NCBI RefSeq assembly: GCF_900601905.1 | Contig: NZ_UWFA01000259.1 | Location: forward strand, 124,001-188,000 | DNA length: 64,000 nt | Direction of reading: 5' to 3' | From: Pseudomonas viridiflava | Lineage (GTDB): Bacteria; Pseudomonadota; Gammaproteobacteria; Pseudomonadales; Pseudomonadaceae | Notes under the pieces: generated by a model | What the model was told of the DNA's origin: nothing | The model's input: only the letters and a program-made list of their open reading frames with translations | The model's database searches: none | In this document: in pieces, positions 1 through 8,967 of the stretch | How the letters are laid out: each line of letters begins with the position of its first letter | How positions within the stretch are numbered: the first letter of the stretch is position 1 | Made by a program: the position numbers and the translations under genes

Positions 1-245
1 GGCGCATTACATGCATTGTCAGTTTTATCGGCCTCGGATGAACATGTGCCGTCCGGTTTCAAACCCAGACTCGTATCGATCCAGACTTCCTTGATGGTTG
101 ACTGCCGGATTTGGGTAAGCAAATCGGGGTCATTAAGTTCGATATCCAACAGGCTTGCCCACGATGCTTCGTTCGGCGAGCTTCGGCAAAACTCGTGGAT
201 ATGCATGCCCAGTATCAATTGGCTGACGGGGATCCGTTTCAGCAT
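1..245 (-). CDS. HD-GYP-type c-di-GMP phosphodiesterase, N-terminal part (cut by window edge)
   Basis: The minus strand opens with ATG at 245 and reads without a stop to base 1, giving about 81 residues that begin MLKRIPVSQLILGMHIHEF and continue with KEVWIDTSLGL. This matches the DUF3391 domain that normally precedes an HD-GYP domain, which hydrolyses the second messenger cyclic di-GMP in the cytoplasm. An AGGAA ribosome site lies about 7 bases upstream of the ATG. The catalytic HD-GYP part would be outside the window, so the enzymatic function is inferred from the family architecture only. Confidence 0.72.
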   Translation of the reverse strand, partial: MLKRIPVSQLILGMHIHEFCRSSPNEASWASLLDIELNDPDLLTQIRQSTIKEVWIDTSLGLKPDGTCSSEADKTDNACNA

Positions 246-726
246 CGCTTGATTCCTGTTCGGCCTTTAAGCGCCGCTGCCGTGCACGCCATTAAGCCTG
301 GAGGGAGGGATTGCTGTTCATGGCATACGGATACACGCCTGCCGATGTCCATGAACGCACGTTTGAGGCCTTCAATGTGACCTGGTTGCGTTGTGCCAGT
401 ATAGAGCGGAGCTTATAAAAAAGCAGGAGGGGACAATAGATTTGAAAAACGCTGATTAACGTTATTTATCAGTCAGTTAAAGGTTTTATTTTTTGGCGTC
501 AAAAACAAATTTTGCCAAGGGTTATGGCAGGCATATCGCTGACAACCTCTGTCGAACGGATGCTGTTGACCTCGTCCGTCAGGCTCGGCCGACGCTGAAA
601 AGCGCACCCTGATAACCGTTCAGGCCGGGTTAAGGAATTATTGCCAGCGGGCATGCTCTAATTTGCGCACAAGTCCCTTTCCACTCAGCTGCCGGGCTTG
701 ATGTTCATAGAATCAGGAGCATCTCC
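246..726. other. Intergenic region, no gene seen
   Basis: About 480 bases lie between the divergent HD-GYP-type gene and the OmpA-like lipoprotein gene. Both promoters must be here. The middle part (about 420-530) is AT-rich. I see no convincing ORF, repeat or RNA structure in it. Confidence 0.5.
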
Positions 727-1431
727 ATGTTTACCTCGCGTCGTTTGATTATTGCCGCTACAGCGCTGGCCCTGCTATCCGGGTGTGAGTCACAGAATCC
801 CTATGACAACCAGGGCCAGGCGCAAAACACTGGCGGTGTCAGCAAGACTGCCAAATATGGTGGCCTGGGTGCATTGGCAGGTGCCTTGGCCGGTGCCGCC
901 ATCGATCACAACAACCGTGGCAAGGGCGCCCTGATCGGTGCTGCAGTGGTCGGCGCGGCGTCTGCCGGTTATGGCTACTACGCCGACAAACAGGAAGCTG
1001 CGCTGCGCGCCAGCATGGCCAACACCGGGGTTGAAGTTCAGCGTCAGGGCGATCAGATCAAGCTGATCATGCCGGGCAACATTACCTTCGCCACCGACTC
1101 CTCGGCCATCGCCAGCAGCTTCTATTCGCCGCTGAACAACCTGGCGGGTTCGCTGAAGCAGTTCAACCAGAACAACATCGAGATCATCGGTTACACCGAC
1201 AGCACCGGTTCGCGTCAGCACAACATGGACCTGTCGTTGCAGCGTGCGCAGAGTGTCAGCACTTACCTGACTTCCCAGGGCGTGGACTCTTCACACCTGT
1301 CGGTACGCGGCGCAGGCCCCGACCAGCCGATCGCCAGCAACGCCGACGCCAACGGCCGTGCGCAGAACCGTCGGGTAGAGGTCAACCTCAAGCCGATTCC
1401 GGGGCAGCAGTACGATCAGTATCAGCAGTAA
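727..1431 (+). CDS. OmpA-family outer-membrane lipoprotein (YiaD-like)
   Basis: The 234-residue product starts with a lipoprotein signal; the lipobox LLSGC puts the lipidated cysteine at residue 20. Residues about 45-85 are a glycine-rich zipper (GGLGALAGALAGAAID, then GALIGAAVVGAASAGYGYY). Residues about 105-225 form an OmpA C-terminal domain, with IIGYTDSTGS and NRRVEVNL, which binds peptidoglycan in family members. The protein therefore probably sits in the outer membrane and anchors it to the cell wall. AGGAGCATCTCC precedes the ATG. The gene is single and is followed by a REP pair. Confidence 0.88.
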   Translation: MFTSRRLIIAATALALLSGCESQNPYDNQGQAQNTGGVSKTAKYGGLGALAGALAGAAIDHNNRGKGALIGAAVVGAASAGYGYYADKQEAALRASMANTGVEVQRQGDQIKLIMPGNITFATDSSAIASSFYSPLNNLAGSLKQFNQNNIEIIGYTDSTGSRQHNMDLSLQRAQSVSTYLTSQGVDSSHLSVRGAGPDQPIASNADANGRAQNRRVEVNLKPIPGQQYDQYQQ

Positions 1432-1461
1432 CCCCCACTAAACCCGCTCCGTAATCCGGTC

Positions 1462-1552
1462 CGTAGGAGCGGCTTTAGCCGCGAGGAGCAGCGCTGGCTA
1501 TAAAAATCCGGCGCCTATCCCGAAATCTTCGCGGCTGAAGCCGCTCCTACGG
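1462..1552. repeat. REP inverted pair (GTAGGAGCGGCTTTAGCCGCGA type)
   Basis: Two inverted copies of the same REP core (GTAGGAGCGGCTTTAGCCGCG, then CGCGGCTGAAGCCGCTCCTAC) are separated by about 48 bases. The pair lies between the convergent ends of the lipoprotein gene and the acyltransferase gene and may act as a terminator or mRNA stabiliser. Confidence 0.85.
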
Positions 1553-1569
1553 TTAGTGGGGTTGTCGGG

Positions 1570-2478
1570 TTAACGGATTTTGCCGGGATACTCGGCATGC
1601 AATCGATCCAGCAACAGATCCTTGTCTTCCCATAGCCTGTTTATCCACTGCTGAAACTCCAGACGGTAGTCGCCGTCCTGGTCGTAGTTCTTGCCGATAA
1701 AGTGCGCGGGTATCTTTATCTCTTCAAAATGCGCGACCACTTCTCTGACATTGCCGCATAACAGATCCCAATACCCTGGACGTCCGTTCGGGTAATGGAT
1801 CGTCACGTTGATGATCGACTCCAGCTGTTCGCCCATCGCATCCAGCACAAACGCAATACCGCCCGCCTTGGGCTTGAGCAAATGCCGGAATGGCGAGTTT
1901 TGCTGAGCATGCTTGCCTTGAGTAAAACGTGTGCCCTCGGCGAAGTTGAAAATCCCCACCGGGTTATGACGAAACTTGGCGCAGGTGCGGCGGGTGGTTT
2001 CCAGGTCCTTGCCTTTCTTTTCCGGATGCTTGGCCAGGTACGCCTTGGAATAACGTTTCATGAACGGAAAGCCCAGCGCCCACCACGCCAGGCCAATCAC
2101 CGGCACCCAGATCAACTCCTGCTTGAGAAAGAATTTGAGCGGGCGAATCCGTCGGTTCAACACGTACTGCAGCACCATGATGTCGACCCAGCTCTGATGG
2201 TTGCTGGTGACCAGGTACGAATGTTCATAGTCCAGGCGTTCCAGCCCGCTCAGGTGCCAGCGGGTGTGGCCGATCAGGTTCATCCAGCGGCTGTTGTTGG
2301 CGACCCAGGCTTCGTGGATGTGGCTCATCAGCCAGTCGGTCAGGCGCTGTGCAGCCGGGAAGGGCAGGCACAGCTTGAACAGCGCGACGATGAACAGCGG
2401 CGTACAACAAACGATCGTATTGAGCGCCAACAGCAGCGAGGCAATGACGCCGCGCAAGGGGGCAGGCAAAAAATCCAT
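1570..2478 (-). CDS. 1-acyl-glycerol-phosphate acyltransferase family protein (YihG-like)
   Basis: This 302-residue membrane protein has the PlsC-family acyltransferase motif NHQSWVD at residues 93-99 (the catalytic H and D four residues apart) and the second motif EGTR at 181-184. A hydrophobic segment at residues 10-40 anchors it in the inner membrane. It probably transfers an acyl chain to lysophosphatidic acid or a related lipid; the exact substrate cannot be read from the sequence. It starts 76 bases after the pta stop on the same strand, so co-transcription is possible. The upstream sequence contains the site CCGGAGCC before the ATG. Confidence 0.82.
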   Translation of the reverse strand: MDFLPAPLRGVIASLLLALNTIVCCTPLFIVALFKLCLPFPAAQRLTDWLMSHIHEAWVANNSRWMNLIGHTRWHLSGLERLDYEHSYLVTSNHQSWVDIMVLQYVLNRRIRPLKFFLKQELIWVPVIGLAWWALGFPFMKRYSKAYLAKHPEKKGKDLETTRRTCAKFRHNPVGIFNFAEGTRFTQGKHAQQNSPFRHLLKPKAGGIAFVLDAMGEQLESIINVTIHYPNGRPGYWDLLCGNVREVVAHFEEIKIPAHFIGKNYDQDGDYRLEFQQWINRLWEDKDLLLDRLHAEYPGKIR

Positions 2479-2554
2479 GATGGATCAGGCTCCGGAAAGT
2501 GTTCGGCCGCTGTCGCCAGGTGGCGATAGCGGCCAAGGGTAATCAGCTTGTGTG

Positions 2555-4645
2555 TCAGGGAAGGGTGTCGGCCTGAATCGCCGTGAGCGCGATGGTGTAG
2601 ACGATGTCATCGACCTGAGCGCCACGCGGCAGGTCATTCACCGGTTTGCGCAAGCCCTGCAACATCGGACCAAGGCTGACGCAGTCGGCGCTGCGCTGCA
2701 CGGCCTTGTAGGTGGTATTGCCCGTGTTCAGGTCCGGGAACACGAAAACGTTGGCGCGCCCGGCCACTGCGCTGTCGGGCGCCAGTTGCCGCGCCACGTT
2801 CTCGTTGGCTGCCGCGTCGTACTGCAAAGGCCCGTCAATCAACAGGTCACGCTTGGCTTCCTGAGCCAGTTGCGTGGCTTCGCGGACTTTCTCCACTTCC
2901 TCACCGCTGGCGGAATTGCCGCTGGAATAGCTGATCATCGCCACCCGTGGGGCAATGCCGAAGGCGATTGCCGAGTCCGCACTCTGCAAGGCGATTTCCG
3001 CCAGTTCGCTGGCGCTCGGGTGCGGGTTCATGATGCAGTCGCCGTAGACCAGCACCTGCTCTGGAAACAACATGAAAAATACCGACGACACCAGCGTGCA
3101 GCCCGGCGCAGTCTTGATCAGTTGCAGGGCAGGGCGAATGGTATTGGCGGTGGAATGAATGACGCCGGACACCAGCCCGTCGACCTCATCGAGGGCCAGC
3201 ATCATGGTGCCGATGACCACCGTGTCTTCCAGTTGCTGCTCGGCCATTGGCGCATTGAGACTTTTACTTTTGCGCAGTTCGACCATCGGCGCGATGTAGC
3301 GCTCGCGGATCACGTCAGGGTCGAGAATTTCCAGGCCTGGCGGCAGCTCGATGCCCTGGGCTTTGGCGACCGCGTGGACTTCTTCGGGTTTGGCCAGCAA
3401 CACACAGCGGGCGATGCCCCTTGCCTGGCAGATCGCCGCAGCCTGGATGGTCAGCGGCTCGCTGCCTTCGGGCAAGACAATGCGCTTGTTGGCCGACTGG
3501 GCGCGCTGGATCAGTTGATAGCGGAACACCGCCGGTGACAGGCGCAGTTCCCGTGGGGTGCCGCAGCGCTGATGCAGCCAGGCGGCGTCCAGATGACTGG
3601 CGACGAAATCGGTGATGATCTCGGCCCGCTCACGGTCATCGATGGGGATTTCCTTGTTCAACTGGTTGAGCTGCGTGGCGGTGTCATAAGAGCCGGTGCT
3701 GACCGACAGCACGGGCAGACCTGCCTGCAGCGCGCCGCGACACAGTTCCAGAATCCGTGGGTCCGGCACGGTGTCGCTGGTCAGCAGCAGACCTGCCAGC
3801 GGCACGCCGTTCATGGCGGCCAGGCTGACGGCGAGAATAATGTCGTCGCGATCACCCGGCGTCACCACCAGCACACCCGGCTTTAGCAGCTGCACTGTAT
3901 TGAGCACGGTACGTGCGCAAATGATGATTTTCGACATGCGTCGCTGTTCGTAGTCGCCGGCGTTGATCACTTGGGCGCCAAGCAGTTCGGCGACGTCGCG
4001 GGTGCGCGGGGCGTTGAGTTCGGCCTGATAGGGAATGCAGCCCAACAGCCGGAAGTCACCGCTGCGCAGCAAGGGCGAATGCTCTTTGAGGCGCACGGCG
4101 AAGGCTTCCATGCTTTCGTCGGTGCGGACTTTATTGAGAATCACGCCGAGCACTTTCGGGTCTTTAGGGCCGCCGAACAGCTGTGCCTGCAACTCCACTC
4201 GTCCGGACAGCTCGGTCAGCGCTTCGTTTTCCGGCGCCGAGACCAGAATCACGTCGGCATCCAGGCTTTTTGCCAGGTGCAGATTTACCCGCGCCGCATA
4301 GCTGGCGTTACGGGTCGGCACCATGCCCTCGACCACCAGCACATCTTTGCCAATGGCTGCCTGTTGATAGAGGCTGATGATTTCTTCGAGCAGCTCATCC
4401 AGCTGTCCATCGCCGAGCATGCGTTCGACATGGGACAGCGCCAGTGGCCTTGGCGGGTTCAGGCCATGGGTGCGGGCCACCAGCTCAGTGGATCGTTCCG
4501 GGCCCAGATCACCTGGATGTGGCTGGGCGATGGGCTTGAAAAAGCCGACTTTCAGCCCGGCCCGCTCCAGGGTGCGCACCAGACCCAGGCTTATGGACGT
4601 CAGCCCCACTCCAAAATCGGTGGGCGCAATAAAGAAAGTCTGCAT
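2555..4645 (-). CDS. pta: Phosphate acetyltransferase (long, two-domain form)
   Basis: Pta converts acetyl-CoA and phosphate to acetyl phosphate in the acetate overflow pathway. The 696-residue product is the long form. The N-terminal third is a BioD/CobQ-like P-loop domain (MQTFFIAPTDFGVGLTSISL), a DRTGG-type region follows in the middle, and the C-terminal part from about residue 370 is the catalytic PTA domain (LPEGSEPLTIQAAA, GVIHSTANTIRPALQ, FPDLNTGNTTYK). An in-frame ATG lies 15 bases further upstream, but starting at MQTFF matches the family and avoids an extra five residues. No ackA is adjacent in this window. Confidence 0.93.
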   Translation of the reverse strand: MQTFFIAPTDFGVGLTSISLGLVRTLERAGLKVGFFKPIAQPHPGDLGPERSTELVARTHGLNPPRPLALSHVERMLGDGQLDELLEEIISLYQQAAIGKDVLVVEGMVPTRNASYAARVNLHLAKSLDADVILVSAPENEALTELSGRVELQAQLFGGPKDPKVLGVILNKVRTDESMEAFAVRLKEHSPLLRSGDFRLLGCIPYQAELNAPRTRDVAELLGAQVINAGDYEQRRMSKIIICARTVLNTVQLLKPGVLVVTPGDRDDIILAVSLAAMNGVPLAGLLLTSDTVPDPRILELCRGALQAGLPVLSVSTGSYDTATQLNQLNKEIPIDDRERAEIITDFVASHLDAAWLHQRCGTPRELRLSPAVFRYQLIQRAQSANKRIVLPEGSEPLTIQAAAICQARGIARCVLLAKPEEVHAVAKAQGIELPPGLEILDPDVIRERYIAPMVELRKSKSLNAPMAEQQLEDTVVIGTMMLALDEVDGLVSGVIHSTANTIRPALQLIKTAPGCTLVSSVFFMLFPEQVLVYGDCIMNPHPSASELAEIALQSADSAIAFGIAPRVAMISYSSGNSASGEEVEKVREATQLAQEAKRDLLIDGPLQYDAAANENVARQLAPDSAVAGRANVFVFPDLNTGNTTYKAVQRSADCVSLGPMLQGLRKPVNDLPRGAQVDDIVYTIALTAIQADTLP

Positions 4646-4743
4646 TGAGAGATCTCGCATAAGCGTAATAAGCAGTACAAGGGCCGTGGCGCGAGTGAAC
4701 AGCCAATCGACCGGGAATCAGGGCGCTGTCGAATCGCAGCGTC

Positions 4744-5055
4744 TCAACGGGGCCTAAGGTTATCGTTATCCGAGGCCTGCGCACACCAGCCACAGTGAAA
4801 GCTTTCACCTATTTTCCGTTGCCGCTGCGCTGGATCAAGAATCCACGGGCGCGATTGCCAAGGCGGTTGGTGACGCAGGTGCTGGGTGTGCCCGCACGAC
4901 AGCACCACGACCCAATGGCCGTCCTCGTCCTGCCGGAAATCAATCACTGTCGGGTTCTGCAATTTGGGCCGTCTGTCAGAGTTGCGTTCGCTTTCGGGCG
5001 ATTGCTTGGTTAAACTTGCTCGTTCTTCAATCCAAAGCAAAGGTCTTGCACTCAT
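4744..5055 (-). CDS. DUF3565 domain protein
   Basis: The conserved part reads VIDFRQDEDGHWVVVLSCGH followed by TQHLRHQPPW and a final FHCGWC. This CGH...HCGWC pattern with paired cysteines and histidines looks metal-binding and matches the DUF3565 family, whose function is unknown. The start is uncertain: the ATG at 5055 overlaps the ATG of the divergent FKBP gene by two bases, and shorter starts (for example a TTG or GTG near 4960) are possible, though none has a clear ribosome site. Confidence 0.7.
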   Translation of the reverse strand: MSARPLLWIEERASLTKQSPESERNSDRRPKLQNPTVIDFRQDEDGHWVVVLSCGHTQHLRHQPPWQSRPWILDPAQRQRKIGESFHCGWCAQASDNDNLRPR

Positions 5056-5539
5056 GCCGATCGCCGCCAACAAGGCTGTCTCCATCGACTATACCCTTAC
5101 CAACGACGCCGGTGAGGTCATCGACAGCTCCACCGGCGGCGCGCCGCTGGTCTACCTGCAAGGCGCGGGTAACATCATCCCGGGCCTGGAAAAGGCTCTC
5201 GACGGCAAGAACGTCGGTGACGAGCTCAAGGTTGCCATCGAGCCTGAAGATGCTTACGGCGAATACTCCGCCGAGCTGGTCAGCACCTTGAGCCGCAGCA
5301 TGTTCGAAGGCGTCGACGAGCTTGAAGTGGGCATGCAGTTCCACGCTTCCGGTCCTGACGGCAGCATGCAGATCGTCACCATCCGCGATCTGGACGGCGA
5401 CGACGTAACGGTTGACGGTAACCACCCGCTGGCGGGTCAGCGCCTGAACTTCGAAGTCAAAATCGTAGACATTCGTGACGCAAGTCAGGAAGAAATCGCT
5501 CATGGCCACGTCCATGGCGAAGGTGGTCACCACCATTGA
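5054..5539 (+). CDS. FKBP-type peptidyl-prolyl cis-trans isomerase (SlyD-like)
   Basis: The 161-residue protein has the short-FKBP/SlyD layout: VSIDYTLTNDAGEVIDSS at the start, LVYLQGAGNIIPGLEKAL, an inserted chaperone-like flap at about 70-130, and a histidine-rich tail (HGHVHGEGGHHH) able to bind metals such as nickel. It catalyses proline isomerisation and probably helps protein folding in the cytosol. The ATG at 5054 follows CAAAGG. A longer reading frame extends upstream to 4886 but has no family similarity there. The gene is divergent from the DUF3565 gene with overlapping start codons. Confidence 0.9.
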   Translation: MPIAANKAVSIDYTLTNDAGEVIDSSTGGAPLVYLQGAGNIIPGLEKALDGKNVGDELKVAIEPEDAYGEYSAELVSTLSRSMFEGVDELEVGMQFHASGPDGSMQIVTIRDLDGDDVTVDGNHPLAGQRLNFEVKIVDIRDASQEEIAHGHVHGEGGHHH

Positions 5540-5567
5540 TCTGAGCTGCTAAGCTCAGGTTGCTGAC

Positions 5568-5629
5568 AAGGCGCCCCGGCCGGTTCTGCGTAGACGACAT
5601 GTTCGCGCAGTCTGGCAAGGCGCCTTTTT
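5568..5629 (+). terminator. Possible rho-independent terminator of the FKBP gene
   Basis: AAGGCGCC at 5568-5575 can pair with GGCGCCTT at 5619-5626, followed by TTTT. The loop is long (about 43 bases), so the call is tentative. Confidence 0.4.
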
Positions 5630-5670
5630 AGTCCGCTGCTGGTACGTAATGCAGTCAAGGGGGAATGGTC

Positions 5671-6153
5671 ATGAGTGCTTTTCACGACATGAAACTCAAA
5701 GCTCTGGATGGACAGGAGCTGCCGCTGGCGCCGTTCAAGGGGCAATTGGTTCTAGTCGTTAACGTCGCATCAAAATGCGGGCTTACCCCGCAATACGCCG
5801 CGCTTGAAAATCTCTATCAGACTTATAAAAGCCGGGGTTTCAATGTGCTGGGTCTGCCGTGCAATCAGTTTGCCGGGCAGGAGCCAGGTACTCAGGAAGA
5901 GATTCAGACGTTCTGCAGCCTCAACTACGGCGTGACGTTCACGCTGGGCGACAAGCTTGAAGTGAACGGCCCGCAGCGTCATTCGCTGTACCGGCTGTTG
6001 GCGGGTGAAGGCGCAGAGTATCCCGGCGACATCACCTGGAACTTCGAAAAGTTTTTGGTGGGTAGAGACGGCCGTGTGCTGGCCCGTTTTTCACCGCGCA
6101 CCGCGCCGGATGATCCAGCGGTGATCCAGGCGATTGAAAAAGCGTTGAAATAA
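5671..6153 (+). CDS. Glutathione peroxidase family thiol peroxidase
   Basis: The 160-residue protein (MSAFHDMKLKALDGQ) is of usual length for bacterial non-selenium glutathione peroxidases. The peroxidatic cysteine is Cys36 in NVASKCGLTP; the partner glutamine lies in LPCNQFAGQEPG and the tryptophan/asparagine in TWNFEKFLV. Most such enzymes use thioredoxin to reduce peroxides in the cytosol. I chose the ATG at 5671 because a GGGGG ribosome site lies 9 bases upstream; the ATG two codons earlier would touch it. Confidence 0.9.
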   Translation: MSAFHDMKLKALDGQELPLAPFKGQLVLVVNVASKCGLTPQYAALENLYQTYKSRGFNVLGLPCNQFAGQEPGTQEEIQTFCSLNYGVTFTLGDKLEVNGPQRHSLYRLLAGEGAEYPGDITWNFEKFLVGRDGRVLARFSPRTAPDDPAVIQAIEKALK

Positions 6154-6170
6154 CGTTGTGAACGGCTTTT

Positions 6171-6262
6171 TGTGGGAGCGAGCTTGCTCGCGAAGGGGGC
6201 GGAACATTACACACCCTCCGTTAAACCTGAAAGCCGTCTTCGCGAGCAAGCTCGCTCCCACA
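6171..6262. repeat. REP inverted pair (GTGGGAGCGAGCTTGCTCGCGA type)
   Basis: TGTGGGAGCGAGCTTGCTCG is followed about 45 bases later by its inverted copy CGCGAGCAAGCTCGCTCCCA. It lies just after the glutathione peroxidase stop. Confidence 0.9.
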
Positions 6263-6423
6263 ATTGCTGCGTTTATTTCGCCATAGCGTCGTGGATGTTC
6301 CAGCAGCGTCTGATCTGTACGCTTGGTAGTTCTAAACCTCAATCACTCAAATCAATAGTGCTGTCATCCCGCTGATGGCCCGCTCTATCCTTGGCGATCC
6401 CGAAGATCACCAAGGACGCTCAC

Positions 6424-7527
6424 ATGCCGGTCAAAGCCCTGTTCAAACCCTTTCGTCTCGGCAATCTCGAGTTATCGACCCGGGTCGTGATGGCGCCCAT
6501 GACCCGGTCTTTCTCGCCCGGTCACGTGCCCAATTCCAAAGTGATCGAGTACTACCGTCGGCGCGCCGCTGCGGGTGTAGGTCTGATCATTACCGAAGGC
6601 ACGACGGTCAACCACAAGGCTTCCAACGGTTACCCGAACGTGCCGCAGTTCTTTGGCGAGGCGCCCTTGGCTGGCTGGAAGAAAGTCGTCGACGCGGTGC
6701 ATGCCGAGGGCGGCAAGATCGTCCCGCAGCTTTGGCACGTGGGCGCCGTGCGTCGCCTGGGCACCGAGCCGGACGGCAGCGTTCCGGCCTATGGCCCGAC
6801 TGAAAAACTCAAGGACGGGCAGGTCGTCGTCCACGGCATGACCCTTGCCGATATCGCCGAGGTCATCGCCGCCTTCGCCCAGGCCGCCAGGGACGCCCAG
6901 GCTATCGGCATGGACGGCGTGGAAATTCATGGCGCTCATGGCTATCTGGTGGATCAGTTCTTCTGGTCCGGCAGCAACCAGCGCACCGACGAATATGGCG
7001 GCGATCTGGCCGCCCGGTCGCGTTTTGCCATCGAACTGATCCAGGCGATGCGGGCTGCGGTTGGCCCGGATTACCCGATCATCTTTCGCTTCTCACAATG
7101 GAAACAGCAGGACTACAGCGCACGCCTGGTAGAAACCCCAGAGGCGCTGGAGGCCTTTCTCAGGCCGTTGTCTGAGGCGGGCGTGGATATTTTTCACTGC
7201 TCTACCCGACGCTTCTGGGAGCCTGAGTTCGAAGGCTCCGATCTCAACCTCGCTGGCTGGACCCGCAAACTGACGGGCAAGCCGACCATCACCGTGGGCA
7301 GTGTCGGGCTGGACGGGGAGTTTCTGCAGTTCATGGTCAACACGGACAAAGTGGCGCAACCGGCCAGCCTGGAAAATCTGCTGCAGCGTCTGGGTAACGA
7401 GGAATTCGATCTGGTGGCGGTAGGGCGTGCGCTGCTGGTGGATCCGGACTGGGCCGTGAAAGTCCGTGAAGGCCGCGAGCAGGACATCCTGCCGTTCAGC
7501 CGCGACGCCCTCACCACCCTGATCTGA
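6424..7527 (+). CDS. Old Yellow Enzyme family NADH:flavin oxidoreductase
   Basis: The 367-residue FMN-dependent enzyme begins LFKPFRLGNLELSTRVVMAP and carries the family signature HGAHGYLVDQFF with SNQRTDEYGG (about residues 170-195) and a C-terminal VGRALLVDPDW phosphate-binding end. Family members reduce activated C=C bonds and nitro compounds (NemA, XenA/XenB types). The exact substrate cannot be told. The start at 6424 has AAGGA seven bases upstream; an ATG at 6391 lacks one. It is a single gene, convergent with the glycosyltransferase gene. Confidence 0.88.
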   Translation: MPVKALFKPFRLGNLELSTRVVMAPMTRSFSPGHVPNSKVIEYYRRRAAAGVGLIITEGTTVNHKASNGYPNVPQFFGEAPLAGWKKVVDAVHAEGGKIVPQLWHVGAVRRLGTEPDGSVPAYGPTEKLKDGQVVVHGMTLADIAEVIAAFAQAARDAQAIGMDGVEIHGAHGYLVDQFFWSGSNQRTDEYGGDLAARSRFAIELIQAMRAAVGPDYPIIFRFSQWKQQDYSARLVETPEALEAFLRPLSEAGVDIFHCSTRRFWEPEFEGSDLNLAGWTRKLTGKPTITVGSVGLDGEFLQFMVNTDKVAQPASLENLLQRLGNEEFDLVAVGRALLVDPDWAVKVREGREQDILPFSRDALTTLI

Positions 7528-7544
7528 GTTGAATCCAGCGGTGC

Positions 7545-8717
7545 TCAGCGCGGGGCATGCTCCAGGCTGAGCAGGGGCGCTACCGGGCAGACGCTGAGCA
7601 GCTGTCGTTCGAACAGATCGATGATCGCTGCCCAGCCCTGTCGGCTCGCATGTTGCCGGGCATTGAGACGCACTCGGCGCAATGTTTCGCTGTCTTCGAG
7701 CAACCAGCAGGCGGCATCGATAAACGCTTCCTCATCCCCCGGCATTGCCAGTGCACCGTTGTGCCCATGGCGGATGTGCTGCGCCGCCGCGGCTTCGTCG
7801 TAAGCCACCACGCCCAGCCCCGATGCCAGTGCCTCAAGCACCACGTTGCCGAAGGTTTCAGTGAGGCTCGGAAATAGAAACATATCCCCTGAGGCGTAAT
7901 GAGCGGCGAGTGTCTCGCCGCGCTGAGTGCCGCAGAAAATCGCCTCGGGCATTTGCTGTTCAAGGCTGGCCCGTTGCGGCCCGTCACCGACCACGATCAG
8001 CCTCAGGGTGCGTTCGGGATATTTGCCTTGTAACGCCTCAAAGCTGGTTCTCAGCAAGCCCAGGTTCTTCTCCGGTGCCAGCCTGCCCACGTGCAGGACC
8101 GCCACGTCGTTTGCCGAAAGCCCCCAGCTGTCTCTGAGTGACTGGCTGCGTCTGGAGGGATGAAACAGCTGGCTGTCGACGCCGTGGGAGAGCAGCTCAA
8201 TCCGTTCGAAGCCACGTCGCTCTAGTTCCATCTTCTGGCTCACGCTGGGCGCCAGGGTGATGTGCGAGCGGTTGTGAAACCAGCGCAGATAGTGGGTCAG
8301 GATCCGGCTGATCATGCCGATGCCGTATTGCCGGGCGTACTGCGCAAAGTTGGTGTGGAAACCACTGACCACCGCAATCCCCAGGCGCCGCGCTGCACGC
8401 AAGGCGGACAAGCCCAACGGGCCTTCCGTGGCGATGTACAGCACATCCGGGCGCTGGCGCTGCCAGCGACGCAACAGCTTGCGCATCGACGACTGTCCCC
8501 ATTGCAACCCCGGGTACCCCGGAATCGGCCAGCCTCGGCACAGCATCAGATCATCCACCGCAGGGCCTGCATCCTCGGCCTGACGAGGCCGAACCAGCTC
8601 GACCCGATGACCGCGCAAACGCAACCCGTCACACAGCCGCCCCAGGGTCGTGGCGATGCCATTGATTTCGGGAGAGAAGGTTTCAGTGATGAGAGTGACA
8701 TGAAGAGGTTTGCTCAT
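7545..8717 (-). CDS. GT4-type glycosyltransferase (MgtA-like alpha-mannosyltransferase)
   Basis: The 390-residue protein starts TLITETFSPEINGIATTLGR, typical of GT-B glycosyltransferases of family 4 acting on lipids (similar to actinobacterial MgtA and plant SQD2). The nucleotide-sugar site is seen as HVGRLAPEKNLGLL and PSLTETFGNVVLEALASG, where the E-x7-E motif is present. It probably transfers a hexose to a lipid or polysaccharide acceptor at the inner membrane. The acceptor is unknown. The gene stands alone. Confidence 0.85.
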   Translation of the reverse strand: MSKPLHVTLITETFSPEINGIATTLGRLCDGLRLRGHRVELVRPRQAEDAGPAVDDLMLCRGWPIPGYPGLQWGQSSMRKLLRRWQRQRPDVLYIATEGPLGLSALRAARRLGIAVVSGFHTNFAQYARQYGIGMISRILTHYLRWFHNRSHITLAPSVSQKMELERRGFERIELLSHGVDSQLFHPSRRSQSLRDSWGLSANDVAVLHVGRLAPEKNLGLLRTSFEALQGKYPERTLRLIVVGDGPQRASLEQQMPEAIFCGTQRGETLAAHYASGDMFLFPSLTETFGNVVLEALASGLGVVAYDEAAAAQHIRHGHNGALAMPGDEEAFIDAACWLLEDSETLRRVRLNARQHASRQGWAAIIDLFERQLLSVCPVAPLLSLEHAPR

Positions 8718-8967
8718 GACAACCAGTCTCGGCTGCGATGGTTGCGGTTATGTGGCGGTGGGGTGATGGATTTGTGACGGTTTCACAGGGCTTCGAATGC
8801 TCTGCGCTGATACTTAATAGCAAGTGGAAAGGGTGGAGTAGGTGATTAATCAGGGCTCGGCTGTATTTTATTTAGCACCGGCTTAGTTGTGCGGGATGTC
8901 AGAGAAGTAAGTCTGATTAACCAGGTTCGCACCTGTACCTGCACATTGTGCGGGTGCTAACCTTTGT

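Noticed and set aside
2552..3538. A 328-codon open frame on the plus strand, and others antisense to pta
   Set aside because: It lies fully within pta on the other strand, has no ribosome site and no family likeness; long antisense frames are common in GC-rich genes.
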